From NCBI GenBank assembly GCA_965197565.1, contig CBDANK010000003.1, forward strand, positions 434,001-498,000: a DNA stretch of 64,000 nucleotides. Direction: 5' to 3'. Of this stretch, positions 45,154 to 53,981 are shown in pieces. The notes beneath the pieces were generated by a model. It did no database searches and was not told the origin of the DNA. It saw only the letters and a program-made list of their open reading frames with translations. Both the position numbers and the translations under genes were made by a program. Each line of letters opens with the position of its first letter. Positions within the stretch are counted from its first letter, which is position 1. This DNA is from G963667675 sp965197565. Its GTDB lineage: Bacteria; Chloroflexota; Dehalococcoidia; Lucifugimonadales; UBA3495.

Positions 45154-45219
45154 CAGGGTCTTTTGATTGTCGTTCTGAGGAGCCTTGGCGTAGGCCGGGG
45201 TGACGATTGAAAAACCCTG
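45154..45219. repeat. Short MITE-like element, copy 3
   Basis: CAGGGTCTTTTGATTGTC at 45154 and GACGATTGAAAAACCCTG at 45202-45219 are imperfect inverted ends of the same family as at 9949 and 55284, with only ~30 bases between them. The start of the following gene overlaps its right end. The rest of the 45014-45206 gap has no gene. Confidence 0.55.
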
Positions 45220-48056
45220 CCTCTCTTTCCAGAAAGCGCGGACCCGGAACGCTAAGGTTGAGCAACGTCAGACGGGACTCTCCTCCAACCGTTGAGACAT
45301 CGGCGGCTGTCCTCTGGATTAACCGGACATTGGAAGCCCTTTGGCTTCTTACTATCGTGTTGGTTCCCCTGGCGTTTTTGGGACGCTCCTATGGAGAATG
45401 GTCCTCGGAAATCGGCTCCTTTGAATTACCCAAAATAACCATCCTGAGGACGACCGCCGGCCTCATCGCCTCCCTCTGGCTGATCAAGTGGGCCTTGAAT
45501 AGCCGGGATATTCCCGGTTCCTTCTCACGGGCTCTTGCAATGTTCCTCCGGTCGGCGAGTTGCCCTTCCGCTCTCGGAGACTGGCTCCGGGAGTGTCCGG
45601 TCCGGTGGCTGGTCCTTGCCGTTCTCCTGTTCCTGGGGTCTACGCTGCTCAGCACCATCCTCTCCGCGTCATCCAGCGTCAGCTTGTGGGGCGATGTCCC
45701 AGGCCAGGACAGTTACTCGACGTATACCGTCATTGCTTACTTGGTGGTCTTTGCCGTAATTGGGACCCACTTGAAGACGGCGGCCCAACTGCGGCGGCTT
45801 CTCGGGGCCATCGTAGTCATGGGACTTTTGACCGCCGGATATGGAATATCCCAGCATTACGGCCATGATTTCTTGGATTTGATACAACCTCCCAACGCCC
45901 AGCGGGTGTCATCAACGATGGGCAACTCGACATTCTTTGGCGCTGTGCTTCTGATGTCTATTCCGGTGTCGGTGGTTCTGGCCGCCATGAATCTTAGAGG
46001 CCCCTTAATATCCCGACGGTCTTGGTGGACGTTGTGGTTGTGGGCCGCCGTTATCGCCGTACAGTTGCTGGGCTTGGCTTTTACTCTTACCCGCGGCTCC
46101 TGGTTTGGCGCTGCTTTGGCTTTGGTTGCGTTGATCGTGCTGGCGGCTGCGTTCGTGGGTTGGCGTGAAATGGCTCGGGTTGTGCTGGCCCTAGGGCTGG
46201 CATTGGCTGTCACGGTGGCAGTCCTTATGACCCCTACAGGGTCAAGCATGAGTAGCACGGCTGAAGCCCAATCAGCCTCCGGCACCGCCGCGTCTGTTGC
46301 CGCAGGCCGAATTAAGGAGGCGGGCCAGCACACCTTCGGTGGAGGTGTGGGGGGCCGGGTTGAGATTTGGAAAGGTTCGTGGCGGCTAATTGCCAACCGG
46401 CCTTGGTTCGGGTTTGACTCTCTCAGCCTGTCCTCACTGCGGCCCGTCATTGGGTATGGCCCCGATTTTTTTAGGCAAACCTATCTCTTGGAGAGTCCAT
46501 CGGGATTTGATCATCTCCCTTCGGAACCGGCTCACGCGCATAACTATTTTGTGCATCAATGGGTCGAGCTTGGAATCTTGGGGCTTCTTACATCTCTCGG
46601 AGTGTTCTTGACTTTTTTCTTGGTAGGCGGCTATCAGTTGCTTGTGGGCAGGAGCAGGTATTCCGCAACCCACAAATTACTGCTCGCCGCGTTGCTGGCC
46701 ACCGTGGCCGGCAGGTTGCTCGAACAAATCATTGGCGTCGCCCGCGTTTCCGATTTGACCCTATTCTGGGTGCTGCTGGGCGCATTCGTTGCTTTGCCCA
46801 TGGTGATGGGGGAGCGCGACATATCGGAGCACGGTCCTTATTCACCCGGCCGCGGTCAACCCCGAGGCACGCGCTTCCACCCTGGGGCTGTGCTGGAAAA
46901 GTGGCCGCTTTTGGTCCGGCTGGGAGCGGTTGTCTTGGTAGTCGGAATCGGGTATTTAACCTGGACAAAAAGCATAAATTACTTTAGAGCGGGAATAATC
47001 GCGGACCAAGGCGCTCAGCAATTCCGGGATGGCCGTATGTTGCAGTCCTTGGCCTCCCTGGACCGTGCTATCGATCTAGCGCCGGATGTTTCCAGCTACT
47101 ACACCAGTCGTACCACAGTGTACCGGGCCTGCCTTCGGGACAGCCAGACCGAGCTAGGCGGCACCGTCCTCTCAACAGACCAGCGAGACTACGACTTGTG
47201 TGAGCCTGACCAGCAGCACGGCCGGAACCAGCAATGGGTCGAAAAGCGGCCCTTTAACTTTCGAGCCCGGCTCGGCTTGGCCGATTCGACTCTGCATCTA
47301 GGACAGCTTAGGGAAGACCCTGCTTTGATGGAAGAGTCGGCCCAGCTTTATCAAGAAGTTGCGGAAATGGCGCCCAACAGTTGGCCGTTGTGGAACCGGC
47401 TGGCCGAGGTTCAAATCCAGATAGGCCAGCCAAGGTTGGCCTTGTCGCCCCTGACAAAGTCATTGGGTATCACTGGCGACACGGTGTCGTCACTTGCCGC
47501 TTTATTCCTTCAATCAAGGGCCTATCATAGCCTTGGCCTATTTGAGGAAGCCATCGAAAGCGCCGACAAGGCAATCCTGTATCATCCGGAATCAGGCGAA
47601 GCCTATTACCTCCGCGGTGCATCAAACTATGCCTCCAACAAGTTCGCTGAAGCCTTGGAGGACTTGGACCAAGCCACTTTGCTGAACCCTGGGAACGCCC
47701 TGGCCTATAACATTCGAGGTTTAACTCACGCCAGGATGGGACGCCTTGATCTTGCTGTGGAAGACCTTAACAAGACCCTGGACCTCAACCCTGGGTTGGC
47801 CGCTGCTTACAACAACCGGGGTTTCGTATACCGAAACCTGGGAAAGCTTGAACGCTCCATAGACGACCTGAATCAGGCCATTGAACTCGACCCCACCCTG
47901 GCAATTGCTTTCTACAATAGAACACTGGCCCACCTGCTTCTTGGTGAGGATGCCAAAGCGCAGCAGGACGCCGACTCTGCCGTGTCGTTGGGCTTTGACA
48001 GCGTTGCTTTGAAAGAGGCGATGGCCGAGGTCAAAAGAAGAAAGCCGTCGGATTAG
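45207..48056 (+). CDS. O-antigen ligase-like membrane protein with C-terminal TPR repeats
   Basis: 949 residues. The N-terminal ~580 residues hold about 12 hydrophobic segments with the Wzy_C/O-antigen ligase pattern: STLLSTILSASSSVSLWGDV, RVSSTMGNSTFFGAVL, FTLTRGSWFGA and, after a polar loop, IANRPWFGFDSLSL and PAHAHNYFVHQWVELGILG with the ligase His. The C-terminal ~250 residues are five or six TPR units (EAIESADKAILYHPESGEAY, FAEALEDLDQATLLNPGNAL and similar). It may ligate or polymerise surface glycans, the TPRs binding a partner. The first codons (TTG 45207) overlap a repeat element, so the true start may be a later TTG/GTG. It is followed by rpiB. Confidence 0.82.
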   Translation: MKNPASLSRKRGPGTLRLSNVRRDSPPTVETSAAVLWINRTLEALWLLTIVLVPLAFLGRSYGEWSSEIGSFELPKITILRTTAGLIASLWLIKWALNSRDIPGSFSRALAMFLRSASCPSALGDWLRECPVRWLVLAVLLFLGSTLLSTILSASSSVSLWGDVPGQDSYSTYTVIAYLVVFAVIGTHLKTAAQLRRLLGAIVVMGLLTAGYGISQHYGHDFLDLIQPPNAQRVSSTMGNSTFFGAVLLMSIPVSVVLAAMNLRGPLISRRSWWTLWLWAAVIAVQLLGLAFTLTRGSWFGAALALVALIVLAAAFVGWREMARVVLALGLALAVTVAVLMTPTGSSMSSTAEAQSASGTAASVAAGRIKEAGQHTFGGGVGGRVEIWKGSWRLIANRPWFGFDSLSLSSLRPVIGYGPDFFRQTYLLESPSGFDHLPSEPAHAHNYFVHQWVELGILGLLTSLGVFLTFFLVGGYQLLVGRSRYSATHKLLLAALLATVAGRLLEQIIGVARVSDLTLFWVLLGAFVALPMVMGERDISEHGPYSPGRGQPRGTRFHPGAVLEKWPLLVRLGAVVLVVGIGYLTWTKSINYFRAGIIADQGAQQFRDGRMLQSLASLDRAIDLAPDVSSYYTSRTTVYRACLRDSQTELGGTVLSTDQRDYDLCEPDQQHGRNQQWVEKRPFNFRARLGLADSTLHLGQLREDPALMEESAQLYQEVAEMAPNSWPLWNRLAEVQIQIGQPRLALSPLTKSLGITGDTVSSLAALFLQSRAYHSLGLFEEAIESADKAILYHPESGEAYYLRGASNYASNKFAEALEDLDQATLLNPGNALAYNIRGLTHARMGRLDLAVEDLNKTLDLNPGLAAAYNNRGFVYRNLGKLERSIDDLNQAIELDPTLAIAFYNRTLAHLLLGEDAKAQQDADSAVSLGFDSVALKEAMAEVKRRKPSD

Positions 48057-48117
48057 CCTCCCGCCTGGGAACCCCAGAGCCGACCCGGACAAGGCGGAAC
48101 AAAATCTTCGACACATG

Positions 48118-48123
48118 TATAAT
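48118..48123 (+). promoter_or_regulatory. Possible -10 element of rpiB
   Basis: TATAAT sits 46 bases before the rpiB ATG within a short palindromic context (CACATGTATAATATGTG). No clear -35 hexamer is visible, so the call rests on the perfect -10 alone. Confidence 0.35.
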
Positions 48124-48168
48124 ATGTGGCGACGTTTTCGAACCAAAGGCGGTCAAGAGGAGTAAGGC

Positions 48169-48642
48169 ATGGCTCGGGTCATCGCATTGGGAGCGGACCA
48201 CGGCGGGTTTGCCTTGAAAGCCGACTTGGCCCCGTGGCTAAAGTCTCAAGGATATGAGGTTTTAGACCTGGGAGCCCATAACCTGGACCCTGCCGACGAC
48301 TATCCGGACTTCGCTGAGGCCACGGCGCAAGCAGTGGTCTCGGGCCGGGCCGAAAGGGGCATCTTGATTTGCGGAAGTGGTGTAGGAGCTTCGGTGGCCG
48401 CCAATAAAGTCCCCGGGGTCCGGGCTTGTGTCTGCCACGACGTCTACTCCGCCCACCAAGGCGTGGAGCACGATGAACTGAACGTGCTGTGCCTGGGAGC
48501 CAGGATCATCGGCGTAGAGCTGGCCAAGGATTTGGTGACGACTTTCCTAATGGCTCGATTTACCGGGGAGGAGCGTCACAACCGCCGCTTGGACAAGGTC
48601 GCGGCTATTGAACGGCGCGCCCTTGAAGGCGGAAGCGGCTAG
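48169..48642 (+). CDS. rpiB: Ribose-5-phosphate isomerase B
   Basis: Interconverts ribose-5-phosphate and ribulose-5-phosphate in the pentose phosphate pathway. The RpiB/LacAB fold is clear: IALGADHGGFALK at the start, DLGAHNLDPADDYPDFA, GILICGSGVGASVAANKVPG with the catalytic Cys, RACVCHDVYSAHQGVEHDELNVLCLGARI, and FTGEERHNRRLDKVA. 157 residues is typical. AGGAG lies seven bases before the ATG. Convergent with the next gene; the gap 48643-48733 has no feature I can name. Confidence 0.95.
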   Translation: MARVIALGADHGGFALKADLAPWLKSQGYEVLDLGAHNLDPADDYPDFAEATAQAVVSGRAERGILICGSGVGASVAANKVPGVRACVCHDVYSAHQGVEHDELNVLCLGARIIGVELAKDLVTTFLMARFTGEERHNRRLDKVAAIERRALEGGSG

Positions 48643-48733
48643 GGTCCGGTCCCGCGGCCCAATCGAATGCCAAAGAGTCCATTGAATGCCGTTGCCCCAA
48701 GGAATTCCTGGCGCAGCAGGCCCCAAGCACTCC

Positions 48734-49876
48734 TCACATCAACCCCTCAAGCAGGCCCCGCGCATCCTCTCGACTAAGAGCGCGCGGCAGAACCCCGACT
48801 CGGTCCCAGCGGATATGGTCAAGTAAAGTCTCCATATCGCTGCTCTGGAGTCCGAGTCCAGACAAGCGAGATTCCAGGCCGCACCTCTCGATGATCTGAG
48901 CAAGCCGGTTTGTCGCCTCGTTCAGGTCCTTCACTCCGAGAGCGTCCCATAATGCCGGCAGCTTGTGAGATATGGCCTGGGCGTTCCAAGCGAGAAGCGC
49001 AGGCAGTGATATTCCCACTGCCTGGCCGTGTTCCGCGCCCCAGAATATGGTCAGCGGGTTTCCAATGGCGTGGCAAGCGTTGGGACGGCTGTTGCTATAA
49101 GCGATGCCGGACATGGTCGCCGCTAGGGCGCACCAAGAACGTGATTCCAGGTCGCCTTGGAGGCAAGACCGCTCCAGGTTGGCTGCGAACAAGCGGATCA
49201 CTTGCAGTTCGATGGCGTCGGCTAAAGGCTCCGACTCCATCGACCAGTAGGCCTCAAAAGCACTGGTAAAAGCGTCCATTCCGGTCACAGCAGCTAGGGA
49301 CTTCGGCATGCTCAGGGTGAGTTCGGGGTCCACGATCGCTACCTCGGGAAAAGCCAAGGGACTGCCAAAACGCATGGAACTTTTTGCTTCCATGTCCCAC
49401 AGGGCGGCAAACGGAGTGACTTCGCTGCTGCTTCCGGAGGTGGTCGGGACCGCAATGAAGGGAATGCCCCGCCGCTGCAACGTTCTCTCCCCGAAGCCGT
49501 ACTCCCGTGATGTTCCCTCGTGGGTCATGAGAATCGCAACCGCTTTACCCAGGTCCAAGGGGCTGCCGCCCCCGATGGCTACGACCACGTTGGCAGCGGC
49601 GGCGCGGCACTCCTCCAATGCGCGGTCAACTAACTCGGGCGACGGGAAGGGGCTGGCTTTGTCGAACAGGGTCACCCGAGCCTCGCCCAAATCATCCAAC
49701 ACCTTCTGCAGGGTCCCCTGCCTGCGAAGACTGCTGAGCCCGGTTATCAGAAACACCCGCGAGGCAGGTCCGGCAATATTGTCTACAATGGAGCGAAGCT
49801 TGGCAAGTCCGCCAGCCCCAAAGTTGACCTTGGTGGGATTCAGCCAGGTGAACGAATGCAAGCCTTCCTTTAACAA
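48734..49876 (-). CDS. Iron-containing alcohol dehydrogenase-like protein (altered metal site)
   Basis: Group III Fe-ADH fold, 380 residues: WLNPTKVNFGAGG at the start, GGGSPLDLGKA for the nucleotide, VPTTSGSSSEVTPFA, and metal-site segments TGMDAFTSAFEAY, SNSRPNACHAIG and GAEHGQAVG. Three of four expected ligands are present (Asp201, His269, His283), but the second ligand, normally His four residues after the Asp, is Ser205. That suggests changed metal use or a specialised subfamily; some phosphonate-aldehyde reductase relatives deviate here too. The start is TTG 49876, no ATG being near. The reaction cannot be named with confidence. Confidence 0.82.
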   Translation of the reverse strand: MLKEGLHSFTWLNPTKVNFGAGGLAKLRSIVDNIAGPASRVFLITGLSSLRRQGTLQKVLDDLGEARVTLFDKASPFPSPELVDRALEECRAAAANVVVAIGGGSPLDLGKAVAILMTHEGTSREYGFGERTLQRRGIPFIAVPTTSGSSSEVTPFAALWDMEAKSSMRFGSPLAFPEVAIVDPELTLSMPKSLAAVTGMDAFTSAFEAYWSMESEPLADAIELQVIRLFAANLERSCLQGDLESRSWCALAATMSGIAYSNSRPNACHAIGNPLTIFWGAEHGQAVGISLPALLAWNAQAISHKLPALWDALGVKDLNEATNRLAQIIERCGLESRLSGLGLQSSDMETLLDHIRWDRVGVLPRALSREDARGLLEGLM

Positions 49877-50030
49877 CTGACTACCCTTTGATAGATCGAC
49901 TTAAGATATATGAAAGTCCTTGGTCCCAAAGTTGTGAGGCGTCGACGATAAGGGAACGTTAGCATCTGTTCCCAGTCCAGTCAAACGCCATGCGGTCTTG
50001 AGTAATTGCTCAAACTTGGTGAGAGCATTG

Positions 50031-50163
50031 ATATAGAACCGCTCATCCTGAGTGCTGCGCATGATACAGAACCGCTCATCCTGAGCGCAGCGCATGATAC
50101 AGAACCACTCATCCTGAGCGCAGCGCACTGATACAGAACCGCTCATCCTGAGCGCAGCGCAGC
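50031..50163. repeat. 33-bp tandem repeat array, four units
   Basis: Four units of 33-34 bases begin at 50031, 50064, 50097 and 50131. The unit reads ATACAGAACCGCTCATCCTG then AGCGCAGCGCATG, with few changes. After the last unit, AGCGGAGTCGAAGGACCGAT is shared with the repeat at 11671-11714. No cas genes and no spacers, so it is not a CRISPR. It lies in a 490-base gap with no gene. Confidence 0.75.
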
Positions 50164-50371
50164 GGAGTCGAAGGACCGATTCCCCCCAAGTCTGGACAGT
50201 TGCGGCTTTCGTGGGATGGTGAACGAGTACAGATGGTTGACGTCATTGGTGAGTGATACTACTATGGCTGGCGACGAAGAAGGTGGAATGCCCGTACTTA
50301 GGCAGCCTGGTATGGGGGATGTCGGCTAAATAGAGGGCCGGTTGTTTAGAAGGAAAATGGAGGACCGACGA

Positions 50372-51352
50372 ATGGCCAGACCCACAGCGTTTGTGTCTCG
50401 AAAGATATTCGAAGAAGCCTTGCAGACCATCCACGACGCAGCCGATGCGGAGGTATGGCAGGACGACCTGCCGCCGCCCCGCACGACTCTCCTGGAGAAA
50501 GTACGGGGTGTCGACGGTCTCCTTTGCTTGCTGACCGACACCATTGACGGGGAATTGATGGACGCCGCGGGGCCGCAGCTAAAAGTCATCAGCCAGATAG
50601 CGGTGGGTTACGAAAACATAGACGTGGCGGAGGCTACCAGAAGGAAGATTCCGGTGGGTTATACCCCCGGCGTGCTGACTGAGGCCACCGCCGATCTCAC
50701 CTTCGCGCTGCTGATGGCTGTAGCCCGGCGTGTAGTCGACGGTGCGCAGGCCGTTCGAGACGGTAAGTGGAAGACGTGGCATCCGCTGCACTTCCTCGGC
50801 CCGGATGTCCACGGCAGCACCCTGGGCGTAATCGGCCTGGGGCGTATCGGCTTCGAGGTGGCCAAGCGGGCCCGCGGGTTCAATATGAAGGTCATCTACT
50901 CGGACGTGGTGCGGCGGGAGGACATTGAAGCCGAGTATGGGCTGACCTACGTGGATATGGACACGCTGTTAAGGGAATCGGACTACGTAACCCTTCACGT
51001 CAACCTGACCGAGGAGACGCGTCATCTGATCAACGAAGACAGCCTTCCCAAGATGAAGAGCAGCGCCATCCTCATCAATGCGGCCCGCGGTCCGGTCGTG
51101 GACTCAAAAGCACTGTACAAAGCACTGAGAGACGGCGTGATCGCCGCCGCCGCGCTGGATGTCACCGAGCCGGAGCCAATCCCCGTGGACGATCCGTTGC
51201 TGACTCTTGACAACTGCCTCATCGTGCCGCATATCGCCAGCGCCAGTGTCCCGGCGCGCCGCGAGATGTCCCGCATCGCCGCCCAAAACTTGATCAACGG
51301 TTTAGCAGGGGAGAAGCTGTTGACCTGCGTCAATCCCGAGGTGTACGGCTAG
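50372..51352 (+). CDS. D-isomer-specific 2-hydroxyacid dehydrogenase
   Basis: NAD(P)-dependent reductase of the glyoxylate/hydroxypyruvate reductase group, 326 residues. Two-domain structure with the GLGRIGFEVAK nucleotide motif (about residue 155), Arg239 (NAARGPVVD), Glu in DVTEPEP (266 or 268) and His287 (VPHIAS) as the catalytic trio; the substrate-binding VGYENID and YTPGVLTEATAD loops are standard. ATG 50372 with GGAGG eight bases upstream is preferred to ATG 50342. Glyoxylate, hydroxypyruvate or a related 2-ketoacid is the likely substrate. It is followed by a convergent glycosyltransferase after eight bases. Confidence 0.93.
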   Translation: MARPTAFVSRKIFEEALQTIHDAADAEVWQDDLPPPRTTLLEKVRGVDGLLCLLTDTIDGELMDAAGPQLKVISQIAVGYENIDVAEATRRKIPVGYTPGVLTEATADLTFALLMAVARRVVDGAQAVRDGKWKTWHPLHFLGPDVHGSTLGVIGLGRIGFEVAKRARGFNMKVIYSDVVRREDIEAEYGLTYVDMDTLLRESDYVTLHVNLTEETRHLINEDSLPKMKSSAILINAARGPVVDSKALYKALRDGVIAAAALDVTEPEPIPVDDPLLTLDNCLIVPHIASASVPARREMSRIAAQNLINGLAGEKLLTCVNPEVYG

Positions 51353-51360
51353 TGAGCCCT

Positions 51361-52083
51361 TCACACGGCGTCCCGTCTATTCCACTTTCCCCGGAATTCC
51401 GCCAAGGCCAAACGGAGTATGTGACCAAGGTATTTGGTCCGCTCCCAATAGCCGAACTTGCTATTCCCCCTCCGTCGCTGTTGGAATTCGTAGGGGAGCG
51501 ACTTCACCCGCCGGATTCTTCCGCGAGCCAAAACCTCCAAGAGTATCTTATAACCCATTGGTTTCAGCTCCACCCCATCCACCACGTCTCTACGCAAGAG
51601 AAAGAAGCCGGAGAGGGGATCGGGAGTGGATCTCGCCGAGCTCACCAGTAGGCGTCCCAGAAACTTAGCTGTCCGGGACATGGCTTTACGCGACGCGCTC
51701 CCACCGGCTTCAGTCCCGCCTGGGCCGTAGCGGCTGGCGACCGCTAAGTCAGCGCCCTTGCGGATTTCCATAAGCATTGAAGGCACCAACTCCGGCGGGT
51801 GTTGTAGGTCCGCGTCCAGTACCCCGAGGACCGGCGCGCTGGCGTGACGGAACCCGGTTAATACCGCCGAAGCAAGGCCCCGATTCTGATTTCGCACCAC
51901 CAGCTTTAGGGGAAACCCATCTTTGAGCTGCTCCGCTACTTCCGCGGTGTGATCTGGGCTGTCATCGTCCACCACGATGAGCTCAAAGCTGTATCCCTCC
52001 ATAGCCAAGCGTACCCGGTTAACCAGCTCGGCCAGGTTTTCCGCTTCATTGAACGTGGGGACGATCAAGGAGAGTTCCGGCAT
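51361..52083 (-). CDS. Glycosyltransferase family 2 (dolichyl/polyprenyl-phosphate type)
   Basis: GT-A glycosyltransferase of 240 residues, most like polyprenol monophosphomannose synthases (DPM1). The UDP/GDP-sugar motif is IVVDDDSPDHTAE (residues ~37-49) and the DXD-type block is VLDADLQHPPELVP. The acceptor-side GYKILLEVLARG, followed by RVKSLPYEFQQR, matches the DPM1 C-terminus. No transmembrane helices, so a soluble synthase that loads sugar on a lipid carrier. ATG 52083 after AGGGGA is the real start. It lies between YvcK and the 2-hydroxyacid dehydrogenase. Confidence 0.9.
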   Translation of the reverse strand: MPELSLIVPTFNEAENLAELVNRVRLAMEGYSFELIVVDDDSPDHTAEVAEQLKDGFPLKLVVRNQNRGLASAVLTGFRHASAPVLGVLDADLQHPPELVPSMLMEIRKGADLAVASRYGPGGTEAGGSASRKAMSRTAKFLGRLLVSSARSTPDPLSGFFLLRRDVVDGVELKPMGYKILLEVLARGRIRRVKSLPYEFQQRRRGNSKFGYWERTKYLGHILRLALAEFRGKWNRRDAV

Positions 52084-52204
52084 CCCGGCTTCCCCTAAAG
52101 GCGAAGTGCTTTCCAGACCAGACAATATATTTGCCCCTGGGTGAGCCTTGGGACGGTCCCCGCTCGATCTGACACCCCGGCGCAATAGTGCAGCCGGTTA
52201 AGGG

Positions 52205-53584
52205 CTAGAGGGCTTCCAATCGGCGTGAACCGCTGCCCGCTAGGGACGGTTGCTGCAAGTAGCGCCGCAGGCGGGGCACGCGGCGCCGTTTGCCTCGATG
52301 CTTCTGGTAGGCTTCACTGATGGCGGATGCTAGCCTGGCCGGATCGTGGCGCGTGGGCCTGTCTTCATCGATAACGTCTGCCGATACGTAAATAGTATTG
52401 TCGTCCGAGCTGACTTTAGGGGAAATGAGGCCCACGCCGTCGGAATCGTCCTGCCGGGTGACGTTGCTATTGGCGATAACAACGTTGACCGCCTTCCCGG
52501 TGTAGTGGCGGATGACATTTAGATGGTCCATGACGGAATATCCAACCGTTGCTCCAGGCTCACTGGCGACATTGCAGATGTACATCTTCAAGGCACTGGA
52601 GTTGGCGATGGCTGTGGAAATATCTCGCACCAGCAGATTGGGTACGATGCTGGTAAAAAGACTGCCGGGACCCAGGATAATCAAGTGCGCTTCCTCGATA
52701 GCCTTGATGGCGTCGGGATGGCCTGGAGCGTCCGGTGGAACAAGGGCCAGAGACCGCAGCCGCTCCTCAGATGTGCCAATACTAGACTCTCCAATCAATC
52801 GCCTGCCGGATACAGTGCTCCCTACCAGTGTAACGTCGGTGAATGTGGAAGGGATCACCTTCCCGCGAACGGCCAATAGCCTTCCGGCCGCCTCGACACC
52901 CTTGTAAAAATCGCCGCCGATGCTGGCCAATGCCGCGATCAACATGTTGCCAAAGCTGTGCCCGTCCAGTTGCCCGTTGCTTGAGAAACGGTAGTCCATT
53001 AGCTCCTGCATCACAGCTTCCGAGTCGGCCAAGGCCACCAAGCAGTTGCGAATATCGCCGGGAGGCAGTATCCCCAGTTCGGAGCGCAACCTGCCCGAGC
53101 TGCCGCCGTCGTCGGCCACAGTCACCAGGGCGGTGATGTTGGAGGTGTAGTGCTTTAGCCCCCGGAGCAGGTTGGGAAGCCCACTGCCGCCGCCGATGGC
53201 TACAACCTTGGGACCGCCGCTCAACACCCGCTCGACGTACAATGAGTCGAGAAATCTCCATTGCCGCTTTCGCAACCAGACGGCGGCCAAGGAGGCCGCT
53301 AGGCCAAAGGCCGCAATGCCGGTGGCGGCGACGCCAATGGCGATGAACACCCCGCCTCTGACCGCGGGCGGTACGTCGCGGAGGCTTAGCACACCGACAA
53401 AGGTGTGGAAGCCCGGCCCTAGTGACAGCTTGAGGGCGAAGACTATTCCGATGGCGACAGCGGCGAGGCCGATGGCGCCTAGAACCAGCCATCGCTTCAG
53501 TGAGAGACCGGGGATGAGGAGGAGAAGCAGGGAACTGACTAACGGGTGCCTGAGTAACGCTTTGCCGACTTTCCTTATGGCCAT
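52205..53584 (-). CDS. YvcK/CofD-like gluconeogenesis factor with N-terminal membrane helices
   Basis: YvcK-like protein that controls cell envelope and gluconeogenic growth in Bacillus-type bacteria, binding UDP-sugars. The CofD-like domain begins at about residue 120: KVVAIGGGSGLPNLLRGLK, VTVADDGGSSGRLR, LPPGDIRNCLVALA, GQLDGHSFGNML, LIILGPGSLFTSIVPNLL, and NVASEPGATVGYSVMDHL. The first ~110 residues contain three or so hydrophobic segments, an N-terminal membrane anchor not found in B. subtilis YvcK but known in other phyla. ATG 53584 is used; a GTG four codons earlier is possible. Downstream of the DPM-like gene on the same strand order. Confidence 0.9.
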   Translation of the reverse strand: MAIRKVGKALLRHPLVSSLLLLLIPGLSLKRWLVLGAIGLAAVAIGIVFALKLSLGPGFHTFVGVLSLRDVPPAVRGGVFIAIGVAATGIAAFGLAASLAAVWLRKRQWRFLDSLYVERVLSGGPKVVAIGGGSGLPNLLRGLKHYTSNITALVTVADDGGSSGRLRSELGILPPGDIRNCLVALADSEAVMQELMDYRFSSNGQLDGHSFGNMLIAALASIGGDFYKGVEAAGRLLAVRGKVIPSTFTDVTLVGSTVSGRRLIGESSIGTSEERLRSLALVPPDAPGHPDAIKAIEEAHLIILGPGSLFTSIVPNLLVRDISTAIANSSALKMYICNVASEPGATVGYSVMDHLNVIRHYTGKAVNVVIANSNVTRQDDSDGVGLISPKVSSDDNTIYVSADVIDEDRPTRHDPARLASAISEAYQKHRGKRRRVPRLRRYLQQPSLAGSGSRRLEAL

Positions 53585-53981
53585 CGACCAGCGCACCCCA
53601 GCAACCGAACAGAAGAGTAGTTTTTGGTCCGCATCCGGAAGTTTACCAGGGTCACCAGTGGCATCAGAGTGATATTGGCAATATCATCAACTTGGAGGGG
53701 CATCACTAGACGGCCCTATTGTGGCAGATTCTAGATAGTGGGTCTTGTAAAGTCAAGACAACCGTAGTTCCGCCGTCAGTTCCTCCTATCCTGGCCCGAC
53801 CCCCCTTTTGCCCCACTACCAGGCATGAATCGCGGGCATAGCCGGCCACCAGCGGCGCGCCGGGCAGTTCCTCCCTGTGAATCCGCCGCAATGGTGGTTC
53901 CCCCAGCCTCATCTCCAAGCATATCACGCCCTACTCAAGTAACCGAGGCCGGTGCTGAGGCATAGAGAAAGGCTGTTTCGG
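53585..53981. other. Gene-poor gap between YvcK and ChrA
   Basis: No secure gene. A 73-residue minus frame (53706-53927, GTG start) with LGEPPLRRIHREELPGAPLV might be a small protein, but there is no ribosome site, family or neighbour support. The stretch 53640-53705 is AT-richer and could hold the YvcK promoter. Confidence 0.4.

Noticed and set aside
50031..50163. CRISPR array
   Set aside because: Units are contiguous without unique spacers and no cas genes are near; it is a simple tandem repeat.
53706..53927. 73-residue minus-strand protein between YvcK and ChrA
   Set aside because: Only a GTG start, no ribosome site, no recognisable family; kept as a remark in the gap entry.
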